Assembly (NCBI RefSeq): GCF_041734735.1
Contig: NC_134896.1
Location: 56,087,536 to 56,151,535 of the forward strand
DNA: 64,000 nucleotides
Origin: Babylonia areolata
Lineage: Eukaryota; Mollusca; Gastropoda; Neogastropoda; Buccinidae
Direction of reading: 5' to 3'
Shown here one piece after another: positions 48,781 to 62,100 of the stretch. The notes below the pieces were generated by a model. It made no database searches, was not told the DNA's origin, and saw only the letters and a list, made by a program, of their open reading frames with translations. The position numbers and the translations under genes are program-made. Every line of letters starts with the position of its first letter. Within the stretch, counting starts at the first letter, position 1.

Positions 48781-50177
48781 ACCAAGAAAACTTACACAAC
48801 TGCACAAATTTACCAACATCATTGTAACAAGCAAAACAGTCTTCTTCCAAAGTAATTTTGTTCAGACTCGCATATCGCTGAAATAATTTACTATGTACAA
48901 TCAAAGACATTATTCACTAGCGCTGAACAGGGAAACCCACACAGGATCAAATACATTAATAGTCTAGTCAACAATCTGGGTCCACTTTTTTTCCTGTTCT
49001 TTTTTTTCCCCCAGATACGGTTTGAGAGCTATCTGTTACACATTTGCATTTTCCCTGTGGAATATTTTGAAAATGATGCTCTGATTCCATGCAAAAACAA
49101 ATGGGAGTGACAAGTTCATTAACTCTGAATGAACTATCTTCAAAAGGTGGTGGTGGTTTTTAAACATGGAACATATATGCATACAGATATCTGAGTCTCC
49201 TTTGGTATATTAATCCGTCTAGGACAAGGCAAGATTGAAAAGTCTGTTTCACAACCTTTAACTTTTGCATCACTGGGAATTCTGAACTCACAAAGTCCTG
49301 TTGTACGCCACTTAACTAAGTGTAGAAAACAAAGTTAAATCCTAGGAGAAGAGTGTAAAATCACGCTGTTCTTTTTCGCAAAATTTCATGTTATCATCCA
49401 CAGAACGTTCCACAATCAATCAGAGGATAGTTGGAAACAAAGTCCAGCTGTTTTTCAGCCTTTTTCCTCGATTCAGTTTTCTGCATAAAATGACATATGG
49501 ACCATCATTCGACATGCTGTCAATCACCAGAAGTTGCCATTTGTTGATGTGCAGGCCTAGCCGACTGATCAGAAAAAAAACAACAACAAAAAAACAAAGC
49601 AAACAAACAAAAAAGGCTGGAAAACCAGAAAATTTCTTTGATTTTGTTTCCAACTGACCCCTGTATGACAGTTAAACATTTCTTGTATGGCGATATGATG
49701 AAAATTAACGTTAAAAACACTGTAATTTTACGCCCCTATCCTAGGGATCAATACTACTTATCAAATGAGCAAATGGTTGTTTCGTTCTCAGTCTCTGCAT
49801 GGGCTCGGCATGTGTGATTAGTATTTCAGCGAAACTCGGGGGAAAAATCACAGATGAATCCGTAAGCACTGTACCTCAAGTAACAAGTGTCATTCTAGAT
49901 AAAACTCCTTACAAACACCTGCATGCACACATTAACAATGCTCAAAGCAAACGAATGTGAAAATGCTCTGTGCTGAAGTTAACAATTTTTACAAGTTTAG
50001 CATTCAACATTCATAAAGCCAAAGGACATAAGAGTTAAACATCTGTTTTGAGACACGATTTACACAATAATTCAGTCTGAATAAAAGTTCAGCTCCAATA
50101 CATAATATCAATAACACAGACCCAGATAAAAGTCCTTTCCTCAGGAATCAGGAAAACTCGGAGTGGTTTACTCAGTT

Positions 50178-50314
50178 ATCACTGACATATTGCAATTCTG
50201 TGTGGACTTAACACTCTCATCTGCACAGCTGCTGTGTTTATCTCCACACTGACATATTGCAATTCTGTGTGGACTTAACACTCTCATCTGCACAGCTGCT
50301 GTGTTTATCTCCAA
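50178..50314. repeat. Tandem duplication, 2 x about 68 bp
   Basis: A block starting CACTGACATATTGCAATTCT and ending CTGCTGTGTTTATCTCCA occurs twice in a row with almost no difference. Confidence 0.9.
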
Positions 50315-50888
50315 ACACTATTGTAAAACCATCACACATGCCAAATGAGAACTCGGCTATTTGTGAATGGATGATTTTTGTTTTGTTTGCTTTCTTTCAT
50401 TGCATTGTTAACTTCCTACAGATCTAAAAAGAAAATTGAAAATACAAAGAAGAAAACCGATGAGAAAAGGAAACAAAGTGCAGAAAACAATGTGAATAGA
50501 TATATATAAAGCAAAGAGCTATGTATAGGAAAAGTGCTGCCAATTGGTGAAAGCAACCCCAGAGAATCGTTGAACAAACAGAAGCAAAGAAAGCAGAGTG
50601 ACAGGCGTGAACTGGAAAAGATCTACGAAAATATGGTGGAAGAAGAAGAGCTTAAGGCTGAGGTAGAAGAAAAGACTAGACTGATGATTATACAATATGT
50701 ATCCATGGCATAAACATTTTTCATGGAACACAGTCATGGCAATCGTATACCAGGCTCTGAAAGATTCTTTTTAACATGTTCAAACCTGGTATGGAGACAG
50801 TTTACACATGTATATGGACTTTACACAAGAGAAACGGCTGCCTATAGCTTCCAAGGCAAGTGGAGTAAGCCTCTTTGCTGTGTTCAGT

Positions 50889-50994
50889 CTTCTTTGTTCG
50901 TGGGCTGCGATATCCAATGTTCACTTGCATATGCGAGTGGGTTTTAATGTGTGTGACCATGTTTTACCCCGCCATTCAGGCTGTCATACTCAAT
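50889..50994 (-). repeat. SINE-A 3' fragment
   Basis: It matches the 3' third of SINE-A (minus strand): TTCGTGGGCTGCGATATCCA, GCGAGTGGGTTTTAATG, TTTTACCCCGCC. It is more diverged than the adjacent full copy. Confidence 0.75.
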
Positions 50995-51033
50995 TTTTTT
51001 TGGGGGGGTGGGTGGGGGGGGGGGGTATTATTC

Positions 51034-51408
51034 TTCTTTTTCTGCGTTCATGGGCTGCAACTCCCACGTTCACTCGTATATATGCGAGTGGGCTTATACG
51101 TGTATGACCGTTTTTAACCCGTCATGTAGGCAGCCATACTCCACTTTCGGGGGTGTGCATGCTGGGTATGTTCTTGTTTCCATAACCCACCGAACGCTGA
51201 CATGGATTACAGGATCTTACGTGCGTACTTGATCTTCTGGTTGTGTATACACATGAAGGGGGTTCAGGCACTGGCAGGTCTACACATATGTTGACCTGGG
51301 AGATCGTAAAAATCTCCACCCTTTACCCACCAGTCGCCATGACCAGAATACGAACCCAGGACCCTCAGATTGAAAGTCCAACGCTTTAACCACTGAGCTG
51401 TTGTGCCC
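51034..51408 (-). repeat. SINE-A near-complete copy
   Basis: Reverse complement of the element at 972-1352 over its whole length, with the GAA-type tail at 51034-51050 and the tRNA-like head at about 51330-51408. A G-rich run (51000-51026) separates it from the fragment at 50889-50994. Confidence 0.9.
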
Positions 51409-52374
51409 GTTCAGTGTTTAGTCCATCTGACAATGTTTCCTAATTCACAGACCATATTTGGAATGTCTGCTTTTTCAGTGTATACATGCACCAGTGAAGC
51501 TTTGTGGTGACTTGTAAGTTTAGTCACTGAATTATAAAAAAATTTAAAAATATTAAAAAAAACTTGCAAAGAGAGACATAGAGACAGACACAAACTGGTC
51601 TCCTCTCTTCAGTGTAGTTCATTGAGAAGAAAATTCCTTTCATTTCCATGCTTACTGAAACTCGTTTCCCATCAGTCTGCTTTACACCTCAAGAAGTTAT
51701 TCCAATCTATGGTACTGGAAAAAGACAGTGCTCAAAAAGTGACCCTCACACTTAAAACATACATCAGATTCTGAATTTTAGTCATAGTTAGACATACATA
51801 CATACATACATACACAGAATACACTCTGCAGCTTCTGCGAAAAAACAAAACAAAAAAAAACTATTTGTGTGAAGAACCGACATCACAGAACTGCAACATG
51901 TCGAAGCATACATGTCAGTGAAGTTTGTGAGCAATTGTAGACTGTTTGCCTCCTACAAAACCATAACAACTTTGACATCAACATGCTCTGCTGCACACGC
52001 TATGTACATCAGGTATCAATAACTTGTAACATGGCTCACAGATTCATTATTTACAGGTAAAGGTGGGAATTTATCATTGCACACAATTCCAGTATGGAAA
52101 ATTCTTCTCTTTTTTTTTTTCCTTTAAGAAAATGATCAATGTAAACGTGATATTGTCCAGATGTCATGTAAATGCACACATGTAGAATATTCTACACACT
52201 GACACAACGTCACAAACAGTATCAAATTCTAAAAAAACAGCATCACTTTCTGTGCAGGTGTCACTGAATAATGGCTAAGTTTTACACATGATTGATGAAA
52301 TAAAAAAAAATGTAACTCCATTCTCCAGTGTAGGTAATCCTTCTTTCTATCTGTTAACTCTTTGTATTCAACCT

Positions 52375-52600
52375 CATGTGGTCATTACACTCCTATTTGA
52401 CCTCATATGGAAGTCAGACTCCTCCTATTTGACCTCGCATGGCTGTTCAACTCCAATTTGACCTCATAGGGCAGTTTAGACTCCTCCTATTTGACCTCAT
52501 ATGGCCGTTAGGCTCCTTGGCCGTTTGGCTCCTCCTATTTGACCTCATATGGCCGTTAGGCTCCTCCTATTTGACCTCATATAGCCGTTAGGCTCCTGTC
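52375..52600. repeat. Imperfect tandem repeat, about 30-38 bp
   Basis: About seven units built around CTCCTATTTGACCTCATATG, followed by GCCGTTAGG or a variant. Confidence 0.85.
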
Positions 52601-54209
52601 CATCATGTAAGATGAAAAACCAGTGTGTCCTGTGTAGCCAGCTCTCAAAATGAAAACTGATTATTATAAAGAACGGGAGACAATACTCAGAGTTCTGGAA
52701 AGTCAGAATTATTTTCATCAGTCCTCAACTCAACCACTGAATCTTCTCAGCCGGCTAAAATTTACAACTGCAGCAAAAGTGATAAACTGAAGCGACAGGA
52801 AAGCAGCATTCTGTCCCCTGGAAAAGCAAAGTGTATAATAAAAAATAAATCTATGTTAAAAATATTATTTGCATTGACTTTTCATTTTCTCAACACACTG
52901 AAATGGACGAGATGAAGATGATGGCTGATGATGCGAAAGACAGTGCAAGGGATTAATTAGTTGTTCTCGTTAGCACTTGGAAGAGATGACAGGTCACCAG
53001 AAAAAGGCTGTCCTGGCCATCCTAAACACAAATCAAAATGCTTACTGGGCACGAAAAAAATATGATGTCCTGCAATAAAAAATAAATAACTCTCCAGGGA
53101 AAGTAACAGAAATGTCATATGCCAGAGTCTGCTGAGACAAGAAATAAAGACATACCGACATTTTTAAAGTATGCATGTGCATAATCTTCAGCTCCTTGTA
53201 AAAAACATCCTCCTACGATTTGCCTAATACTATATTTTGCGGACTATTAACAGTACGAGGCGATACTTTTCTCCCCTCAACTTCAAACTGCAGGCGCACA
53301 CATTAAAATATGGTGTCTCTAATTAATGGTTAACATCTGTCAAAACCGTGTCACGAATAGGAATCTCATCGTGGCTGACCTCTGAACCGGGAACAATGAT
53401 GTTTGTGGTGGTGAAAGCAACGGACATTTCCATCTACCTGTTGCTTCAAATCACATGTATCATGTCTGAGGGAGCAGCCGATATCCGAAAGAGAACATTC
53501 TTTCAAATTTTTGTTGTTGTTTTTTGTTTTCGGGAACAGTTGATATCTGACAGAGAACATTCTTTCAATCACAAAGAAAAAAAAAAGACAAATTTCCTTA
53601 ACAGATATCACAAACGGATTCAAGAAGGCTGAAATCAGCTTCAACTGAGGGTGCACACATGGCTTTGATAGCAACTGAGCATCAATCCTCTTTCAATTTT
53701 GATGTTTGTTTAGTAGTTGATGCGCGCCTTAATAATATGCTGCATCTTACGTATTGTTGAAATCACAAATTTTCACAAATTTGAAGGGTGCACCTCATAA
53801 TCTGAAGTACCTTGAGTCTGTAAAAGCCAGTACCAACAGACAGTGAAACACTACAACACATTCATCTACCTATCCTCACAGGTCCTGGACAAAAAGGGAG
53901 GTGGAGATGCTTTACATTATGGAATGCCTTGCTCAATTTTCATTTCAGTTTACACTGTTAAATGCCAATGAAAATCCCTGTGAGCTGTTTGTGTAAAGAA
54001 AAAAAAAAGAAAAAGAAAAAAACATGCATGTATACTGTTGCAAGGTCTGTCTGAACTTTCTCATGTTTTCTAAAAATGGAGTATTAAAAGAGAGCCTCAG
54101 AATGTTCTGAAATGGATAATGGAAAAAAAACAGAGGAGGAGGCAATGGGGGTTGAGTGGGGTGGTGGTGGGGGATACATGGCATTTCATTTCTTTCCAGT
54201 TCATACTAA

Positions 54210-54550
54210 AGTTACTTTAACAAGAATTACTACTGAACAAGATGTGATGCAAATGTGTTAGGGGGAACATACACTTTAACAAGAATTACTACTGCACAAG
54301 ATGTGATGCAAATGTGTTAGGGGGAACATACACTTTAACAAGAATTACTACTGAACAAGACGTGATGCAAATGTGTTAGGGGGAACATACACTTTAACAA
54401 GAATTACTACTGAACAAGACGTGATGCAAATGTGTTAGGGGGAACATACACTTTAACAAGAATTACTACTGAACAAGACGTGATGCAAATGTGTTAGGGG
54501 GAACATACACTTTAACAAGAATTACTACTGAACAAGATGTGATGCAAATG
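54210..54550. repeat. 59-bp minisatellite, nearly six units
   Basis: The unit begins ACTTTAACAAGAATTACTAC, continues TGAACAAGACGTGATGCAAA and ends TGTGTTAGGGGGAACATAC. Units are nearly identical; ACGTG varies to ATGTG and GAACAAG to GCACAAG. The internal AGACGTGATGCAA is also found (minus strand) in many units of the 45.2-kb array. Confidence 0.96.
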
Positions 54551-55429
54551 TCTGATTCTTACAAAGAGTTTTTATCACAGGTCTTTTTCATAACATGGAA
54601 TTGACATAGATCTCACCCTGTTGGGGGTGGGTGGGGGGTTGGGGAAGGTATACAGCAAACAAAGCCAAAACTTGAAAAAAAAAAAAAAAAAAAGAACACA
54701 AGAAACCCATTCAAAACAGGAACACCAGAAAAAAATGAAAGGCTCCAAATCTCGAAACCATAGGCTAGATTTCAGCTGTACAAACATGTAAATTTAAATG
54801 AAAGAACAGGGGGGAAAAAAGATGACAAAAACAAAGAAAAGCATTTCGAAGCCAGTTTACAGTAGTTGACTAGTTCAGTAGTTGGTTGGGCACACCCTGA
54901 TCAGTGAATCAATCAATCAATCAGTCTGTCAACATCAGCGTGGACAACACACAACAACCATTCCACTCTGTACCCCCACAGTACACGCAAGGTCAAATCC
55001 ACCCCTTTCAGTTTTAAGTTTTTGTGCGACTGATGCAAGCAAAGTGAAAATTACTGATCCATCCACTTCCACTGCATGTATTTGTAGTTACTCTGACCAT
55101 GAGTATTAGTGCAAATGAATACAGTTCACAGTTTATGTTAAGTACATAAAATATGCAAGTTAGCAATCACATTTTACTGTTCAAGTTGTGTCTTCCTGCA
55201 TCGATTATGAAATTCGGATCTAAAGGAACTTTGTACACATATTTGTCAAACTTGTACCTGTTGATAAACTACACATTTCTCAGGTGTTATATACATATGC
55301 TTTGTTTTCACTTTAAGATACAAGCCTATCAATATCAACATGTTTTGATTGACCGGGTTTACCTTGCTCACATGCGGTTCTAGCAGACCAAGCTTCAAGC
55401 ATGTCAAACAAATAAGCAAAGGACCCTCA

Positions 55430-55540
55430 CACGCGTGTACAAAAAGTAATCCTACAACATGGGCACAAGTAGAAAATCACACGACAGTGTACAAAAAGTA
55501 ATCCTACAATATGGGCACAAGTAGAAAATCACACGACAAA
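55430..55540. repeat. Tandem duplication, 2 x about 51 bp
   Basis: A block GTACAAAAAGTAATCCTACA then ATGGGCACAAGTAGAAAATC and ACACGACA is repeated directly. A poly(A) run of about 28 lies further on at about 55660. Confidence 0.9.
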
Positions 55541-55963
55541 GTCCAAGGAATTGCTGCAAAAGGTTCCAACCTGTACAAAAACAGTCAAACAGTGAATGTC
55601 AAAGGCACTAGGAAATAAGAAGAAATTCAGAATGGGAAGAAGAACCACCCCCCACCCCCCAAAAAAAAAAAAAAAAAAAAAAAAAAACCACTATTGTGAA
55701 AGAAAAATCGATTATGTACATCAAAACTGTCTTGTGGTATTCATTCCTCCAATAGTGTGCAGTGAAACCAAGATGAAGACAGACAGACAGACAGACAGAC
55801 AGAAGACAAACTAGGCGACTACCGTCACATGTGCAGTGTCTGCATTCCTTACAGAACCACTTAAAACATTTTTTTTTTTTTCATATTTCAAGCATGCATC
55901 CTGGATGTGGAAAATACAAACTACACAGTTACTTACAAAAAAAAGAAGTCATTTTCATGATCA

Positions 55964-56001
<38 letters not shown>

Positions 56002-56076
56002 AAAACAACAAAAAGAAAAACTAGATGTTTGAAGTGAAGAAAACTAAGAACTAAAAGTTCAACACAGAACAAAGCA

Positions 56077-56510
56077 CTTTCATTTTCTCTGCATTGGCCG
56101 ATAGTAGTTTGCACAGGACAGGAATGTCAGACCCCTGCCAGAGTCTGCACTAGTGGGTCACGGTAAGCATGTTCCTTAAACGTAATTTTAAGAAGAAAAT
56201 TTCCTTTATCAGGAATAGAGGAATCTGGAGTAGGTGAATCGGGAAAGCAGGCAAAATAGGATGACACCGAAAATAACTGAACATCACTTAGTTTGTGTGA
56301 ACAGTGAGAACGTCTGCACCACACGCATGTTTTCAGTGGCTAGTGTGAACGTTCCATGTCGTCCTGTCATTTGTTGTATTAGTATTGTGACATTTTGAAA
56401 TGGAACACCTGTTTAAACCAGTATTGTGACATTTTGAAATGGAACACCTGTTTAAACCCCTGCTGGAGTCTGCACTAGTGGGTCACAGTTAAGTATGTGT
56501 AATTAAAAGC
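56077..56510 (+). repeat. SINE-D long copy with two 39-bp units
   Basis: Nearly identical to 35811-36120, followed by two units of the same 39-bp repeat (56381-56458). A second head block (CCTGCTGGAGTCTGCACTAG, GGGTCACAG) then follows to about 56505. The head therefore flanks the unit pair on both sides, as in a head-to-tail dimer. Confidence 0.85.
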
Positions 56511-57306
56511 AGATCAGCTGGTTCCATACTATGTACACGGCCTCGAGGACAGAAGCAGAGCACTGACACATCTATAACTTTCTTACAGTTAAATGCGACG
56601 ACACCTTGTTGCTCTGTGGCCGCAATTAAAACAACACTGACCTGCCGGGCATACACTCCCGCCCTGTGACTGGGTTCACACAAACATTCAGGATCCCAGC
56701 ACATGATTAAACACTACAGAAGACTTTCTGGATATCATGGTCGGAAAACTGTCATGGCTTATTTTTGATGTTGTTTCAATGACACTTTTCTCCTTTCCTG
56801 TCCGGTCTACATAAGTCTTTTGAACAACTACAAAAGAAACGTACGTTGACGGATGAATGCAGAAATTGTGGAATGGATGGATGAGAGGAGGAGGAATAAA
56901 ATATTTAAAAAAAAGAAAGAAAATAAAAAACAAAACAAGAAACATTCAGGTCAGGAAATGGTGCAGTGAAGAGCGAGAAATTCTCACAAAGACTGTTCAG
57001 TGAAAACTGGTGTTTTCTCTGCAATCTCAAAGTGGCAGATTGGGAACAGGTGATTAGAAGGGATTACAGATTACATGCTTGCTAGATAACAATGGGAAAA
57101 TAAAATTTATCACTCACTCTACACCATATTAATCTTTTCAATAATCATGTACAAAATAGTTTAGAGCTGCATCTATTTTAGCTACCATATCAACATGTTT
57201 AGAAGGGAAAAAAATGAAGAAAAAATCTTGCACAGAATTTTAAAAAAATATAAATATGATTCAGTTATTTCAAATCAAACATCTGGAGGTGTGTACACAT
57301 GCATGC

Positions 57307-57310
<4 letters not shown>

Positions 57311-57353
<43 letters not shown>
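57311..57353. repeat. TG microsatellite
   Basis: About 21 uninterrupted TG units. Confidence 0.97.
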
Positions 57354-57355
<2 letters not shown>

Positions 57356-58219
57356 CACTGTTCACATTTACGCACACTGCACATAACTTATGAATACTGT
57401 GTGTTGTTCTGTGACAACTTCAGGCAAATACTTAACTAATTCTTTTTTCTTTTTTTTTTAGATATGTAAAGTAGCACTTGAGAACTACAACTGACCAACA
57501 TAAACTCCGTAAAGAAAGACCGGACACACATCTACATCCATGAGCAACATCCCAGCGCTCTGATTCCAAAACACCAAAAGCAGTGCTCAGCCAACTGCTG
57601 TTGCTCTCAACACAAAGTCAGAAATGCGCACAATTTACAGAACTTACTGGGACCCCCAAAATGGTCAATTATATTTCATAACAGGGCTTTTTCATGGTGT
57701 CACATTAACGGGAATGATTCACTTTGGGCGTTTTCTATATGAATGTATTTGTGTCACTGTGCATACCAATACTTGAATGGCGTGCCATTATTGTTACTTG
57801 TAATATATTCACAACTGTTGCTATGTTGGTGGTAGCAGGTACACACATAAATCATCTGTTCATATGTATGGTAGTGTCAGTGTGTGGAGTATACAGATCT
57901 GTGTTTATGCAGACCTCTGTGTCTGTTGCGAACATGTGTGTATGAGTGTACACACTAAAATAAAACTTAACCTGAACTCAAACTTCAAAGAAAGACTCCG
58001 CAGAGTTCTCATAAAATGCCGACATTACAAATCATGTCAACTGTACAAAGCTGGAACTAACAACTTCAACAAGCAAGATCAATCAAGTCAAATTCAGCAC
58101 AAATAACATCAACTTCCTACGCTCATAACACAGACATGCAATGATCATAAATGATGTATACCTGCGCACACATGCATGCAGAATGGACTCAATTTGTTCA
58201 CGGAAAATATGCAATATTG

Positions 58220-58290
58220 TCTCTCTCTCTCACACACACACGTGCATGCACGCACGCACACACAAACATACACACACACAGTGACACACA
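58220..58290. repeat. CT/CA simple repeat after the LRR stop codon
   Basis: CTCTCT and CACACA tracts with CACGTGCATGCACG in the putative 3' UTR of the LRR gene. Confidence 0.85.
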
Positions 58291-58379
58291 CAAACACAGA
58301 GTAGACATAATCCATCCAAGAAAAAAAAAAAACACCAACAAAACCAATACTGTGAAACAAAACAGACACACTGACGCCA

Positions 58380-59120
58380 TCACGACACCACACACTCGCA
58401 GCCTCTCCTGGCGGCGTCCTCCGGCACCCCCCCTTCCCTCCTCCCTCCCCCCACCCCTTGCTGCACCACACCACCCAGGCCAGGAGACTTCCACTGCTGC
58501 CCCCCCCTCTGCAACTGTTCCACCGCCTCCTCTGGGGACCCCGAACGACAGGACAGCATGTGGGTGCGGCCCACAGACTGGAACTTGCGATGGCACTCTT
58601 CCACGTACTCCTCGTACTGCCGGTCGAGCTCCTCAGCCGCTGCTATCTGCTCGATGCGCGCCGGGATCTCCAGCGCTTTGGCGCAGTCTATGGAGCAGGC
58701 CCAGTGCTGGAACGGCACACAGGTGTTGCCCAGGTACGGGTTCTTGAAGGTGATCACTTTGTAGCCTGTCAGACAGGGAAATGGACAACCTCACAATAAA
58801 ATAACTTGATTATCTCATTAAGAGAAATGAGATCAGGTGCGGGGAAAAACAAACGTTGACAAGTACTCAACAGAAAAACATCAAACATGACTCAATTAAA
58901 AAGAAGCAATACGCATGTAGGACATTCATATAAAGAGTACTGCATATATTTAATTAAAATGTTGTAACTAATCAATGTTGTAAACATGTTGACAGACACC
59001 AGCGTTAACATTGCATGTATCATACTGCACGCTAATTCTGCACATTGTCACATTTTCAGCTAAAAACCATCAAAAATAAATTTTAAAGAGAATAAAATAA
59101 AGCACAAACTGTTATGTACA

Positions 59121-59156
<36 letters not shown>

Positions 59157-62100
59157 CGCATGCATACATCTGGCACTTAAGAATTCTAAAAGGTGAATTG
59201 AATGTGGGATAAAAGTCTTCTGAGCTCTATCTAGATTTCAATTCAAAAGTTCTGTACTGTCATCCTAATGGCAGCAGCTCATAATGCTTGGCTAATACAT
59301 GGCTGTTTCCAGTTGCTATCTGCCTGGCTTTCTGAAATACTCGTCTCATTCGACTCTTGCATACTGACTTGCTCACTCCCGCAACTTTTCTGCACAATGT
59401 TTACATGCATGAATATATACATGCGTATGTACATACAATCAGATACTATAACTATCAAACTAAAACTAAGAGAAGAAAGAATGATTTGCATATATAAACA
59501 GAAGGGAGGTAATACATATACTAAGGGGTTCCACTAGCTGAATCTGCTTTCAATTTCTCGACTCAGGCAGACAAGTAGTTTGCAAAGAAAGAGCGGTCTG
59601 AATTCCGAAGAGACAGAGAAATAGGTTGTAACAAGAAAGTCATAACAACACACACTGATACACATACACAAGCACACTCAAACAGCGGATCAACACAAAC
59701 AGGTACACACACTCAATCACATGCAATGACACACACAGACTTCAGAAAGATCAACAATAAGTGAATAACTAAATCACAAAAAAATACCACATAACCATCA
59801 CACACATATAATAACTAACTCACACAAAAAATACCATGTAACCATCAAACACATACAATGACTAAATAACACACAAAAGTACCACGTAACCATCACACAC
59901 ATACAATGACTAAATCACAAAAAAATGCCATGTAGCTATCACACACACACACACACACCACACACAAAAAAAAACACACTTACCAAACGAGTTGGCCAAC
60001 GTAGCTTTGTTGCAGTTGTGGCAGACATTGAACAAATGGTAAATGTCCGCAATGTAGTCCTTCAACACCGAAGCAACGGAAACATCACTGAAGAAATCCC
60101 GCTTGCAGCCGACGATAGACTTGGCCGCCCAGAACTGCAGCGTCTGGTTCTTGAGACGAATCGGCGGGGGCGGGTACCCCACCACGGGGATGATGCGGTA
60201 GTACACGTCCGTGTGGTACCACATGAACGTGGACTTGAAGTAGTTGTGGTTGCCGTGGCGATGCACGGTGCGGATGGAGGGCATCTGGAGCAGGAACCCC
60301 GGGAGGGCGTCGAGGAGGTTGTTGTCGAGGAGCACGGTGCGCAGGGAGCGGCAGAAGATGAGGGTGTGGGGGATGGAGCGCACCTGCAGCTTGTTGTTGG
60401 TCAGGGCCAGGTACTCCAGCCGCTTCATGCGTCCCACGTCGCTCGGCAGCTGGTCCAGGCTGTTGTACTTCAGCGACAGCAGCCGCACGTTGGCGCACTG
60501 GAACAGCTGTGGGCAGCAACACGCAGCGTCATGCATGATTTTTCTCCTTCTTCGTTCATGGGCTGCAACTCCCATGTTCACTTGTATTTACACAAGTGGG
60601 CTTTTATGTGTACGACCGTTTTTACCCCGCCATGTCATGCATAATAATAATAATAATAACTGTTTGCCCACTGAAACAGCTGTGGGGGGAGCCACAAGCA
60701 GCACAAGGGTAATAATTAATAACAGCAACAAAAATCTAGCATGCTAACTACTGAAAGAAAATAACCCGATACTTTTCTCATGGGAAAATGAACACACTAT
60801 GCGGTTGTAACAATTCCACATTAATTCAGTGTTTCTGCAACAGGACAATTCCTACAAAAACGCAGATGGATCTGGGGCACTCGAGTGTTAAGAAAATGTT
60901 CACTGAAAACGTTTCTCCTATGATACAGATGAAAGCAGAGTGAATCAACTACATGTACAACTACTCTCCTGAATCAGGGACAGATTTCATACCACAGGTG
61001 TCAAAACCATTAGAAACACATAAATCATTTTATCAAATAATTGATCAAAACTTAAGATACAAAACTGAGATAGGCCAGCAAACTTAACTGGTTGTTTGAA
61101 CAGCAATAATAAAACATCAAATGCAAGCGTACCTAATCATTCAAACTATAAATTCCATCACCTATGTTTTTAAAGTATGAAACAACCGATCTTAGAGGGA
61201 AAAACCAGACATTATTGTACTTACCTCTTTAGAGGGAAAAACCAGACATTATTGTACTAACCTCTTTAGAGGGAAAAACCAGACATTATTGTACTTACCT
61301 CTTTAGAGGGAAAAACCAGACATTATTGTACTTACCTCTTTAGAGGGAAAAACCAGACATTATTGTACTTACCTCTCGTGGTAAGCGGTTATCATCGCCA
61401 TACTTGAACATGCTGTCCAGGTACAGTTCTGTGAAGCCATGACTGTTCAGGTAGCGAGACAGGAGAGTTTCTGCCGCAAGAAATTGGAAATTATATTATT
61501 TCAAAAGGTTTTTTTAACATAAACGTCAGTAATTTTTAAATCAAAACAAAAGGCAGTTTTGTTTTCAACATCCTGACATGGGACCAGGAAAAAAAAGTAT
61601 AGGGAAGATATGCATCCGGCTGCCCTGGCTATGCCAAAATTGATTCAGTGGCGTGAAAGAAATTGCAGTTCTTGGACAAATATGTATATATATACATGTG
61701 CACACACACACACATTGTATACACACACACTACCATGACACAGTTCCAGATCTGAACCCCCCCACCCCCCCTCCCCATCCCTTCCCCCACCTCCCAAACA
61801 ACCAAACCACAACAGCAAAAAAAAAAAGTCATAAGTTCAAATGAACAATCAAAATGAGAAGTTGTCATAAACAACAGATTCCATTGTGAACACCTAGACC
61901 TGTGCAAAAAGTGTACATGTTCTGGTCTTTTATCATAAAAACAACTAGTATGTGTGGATAATACTTGTATTTCAAATGAGTCTGTCTTATTTTCTATGAA
62001 TTCTCAGGCTTACACCAACAAACTCTGCATGAATGTGTAATATGTAGGCAGGTAGTAGTTTCACTGGGCAGGAATCGGACTCCCTGCCGGAGTCTGCACT

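Larger units (their letters stand above)
48781..58379 (-). other. Region downstream of the LRR gene, repeat-bearing
   Basis: No supported exon on either strand. It contains a duplicated block at 50.2 kb, SINE-A copies at 50.9-51.4 kb, a TTTGACCTCATATGGCC repeat at 52.4 kb, a 59-bp array at 54.2 kb, a duplicated block at 55.4 kb, a SINE-D copy at 56.1 kb and GT and CA tracts. Part of it is probably LRR-gene 3' UTR. Confidence 0.4.

Noticed and set aside
60085-60747. Alternative Arg/Gln/Pro-rich and Val/Gln-rich frames across the LRR exon
   Set aside because: They are shadow frames of the GC-rich exon at 59984-60506, whose LRR frame has clear homology and matching phases.
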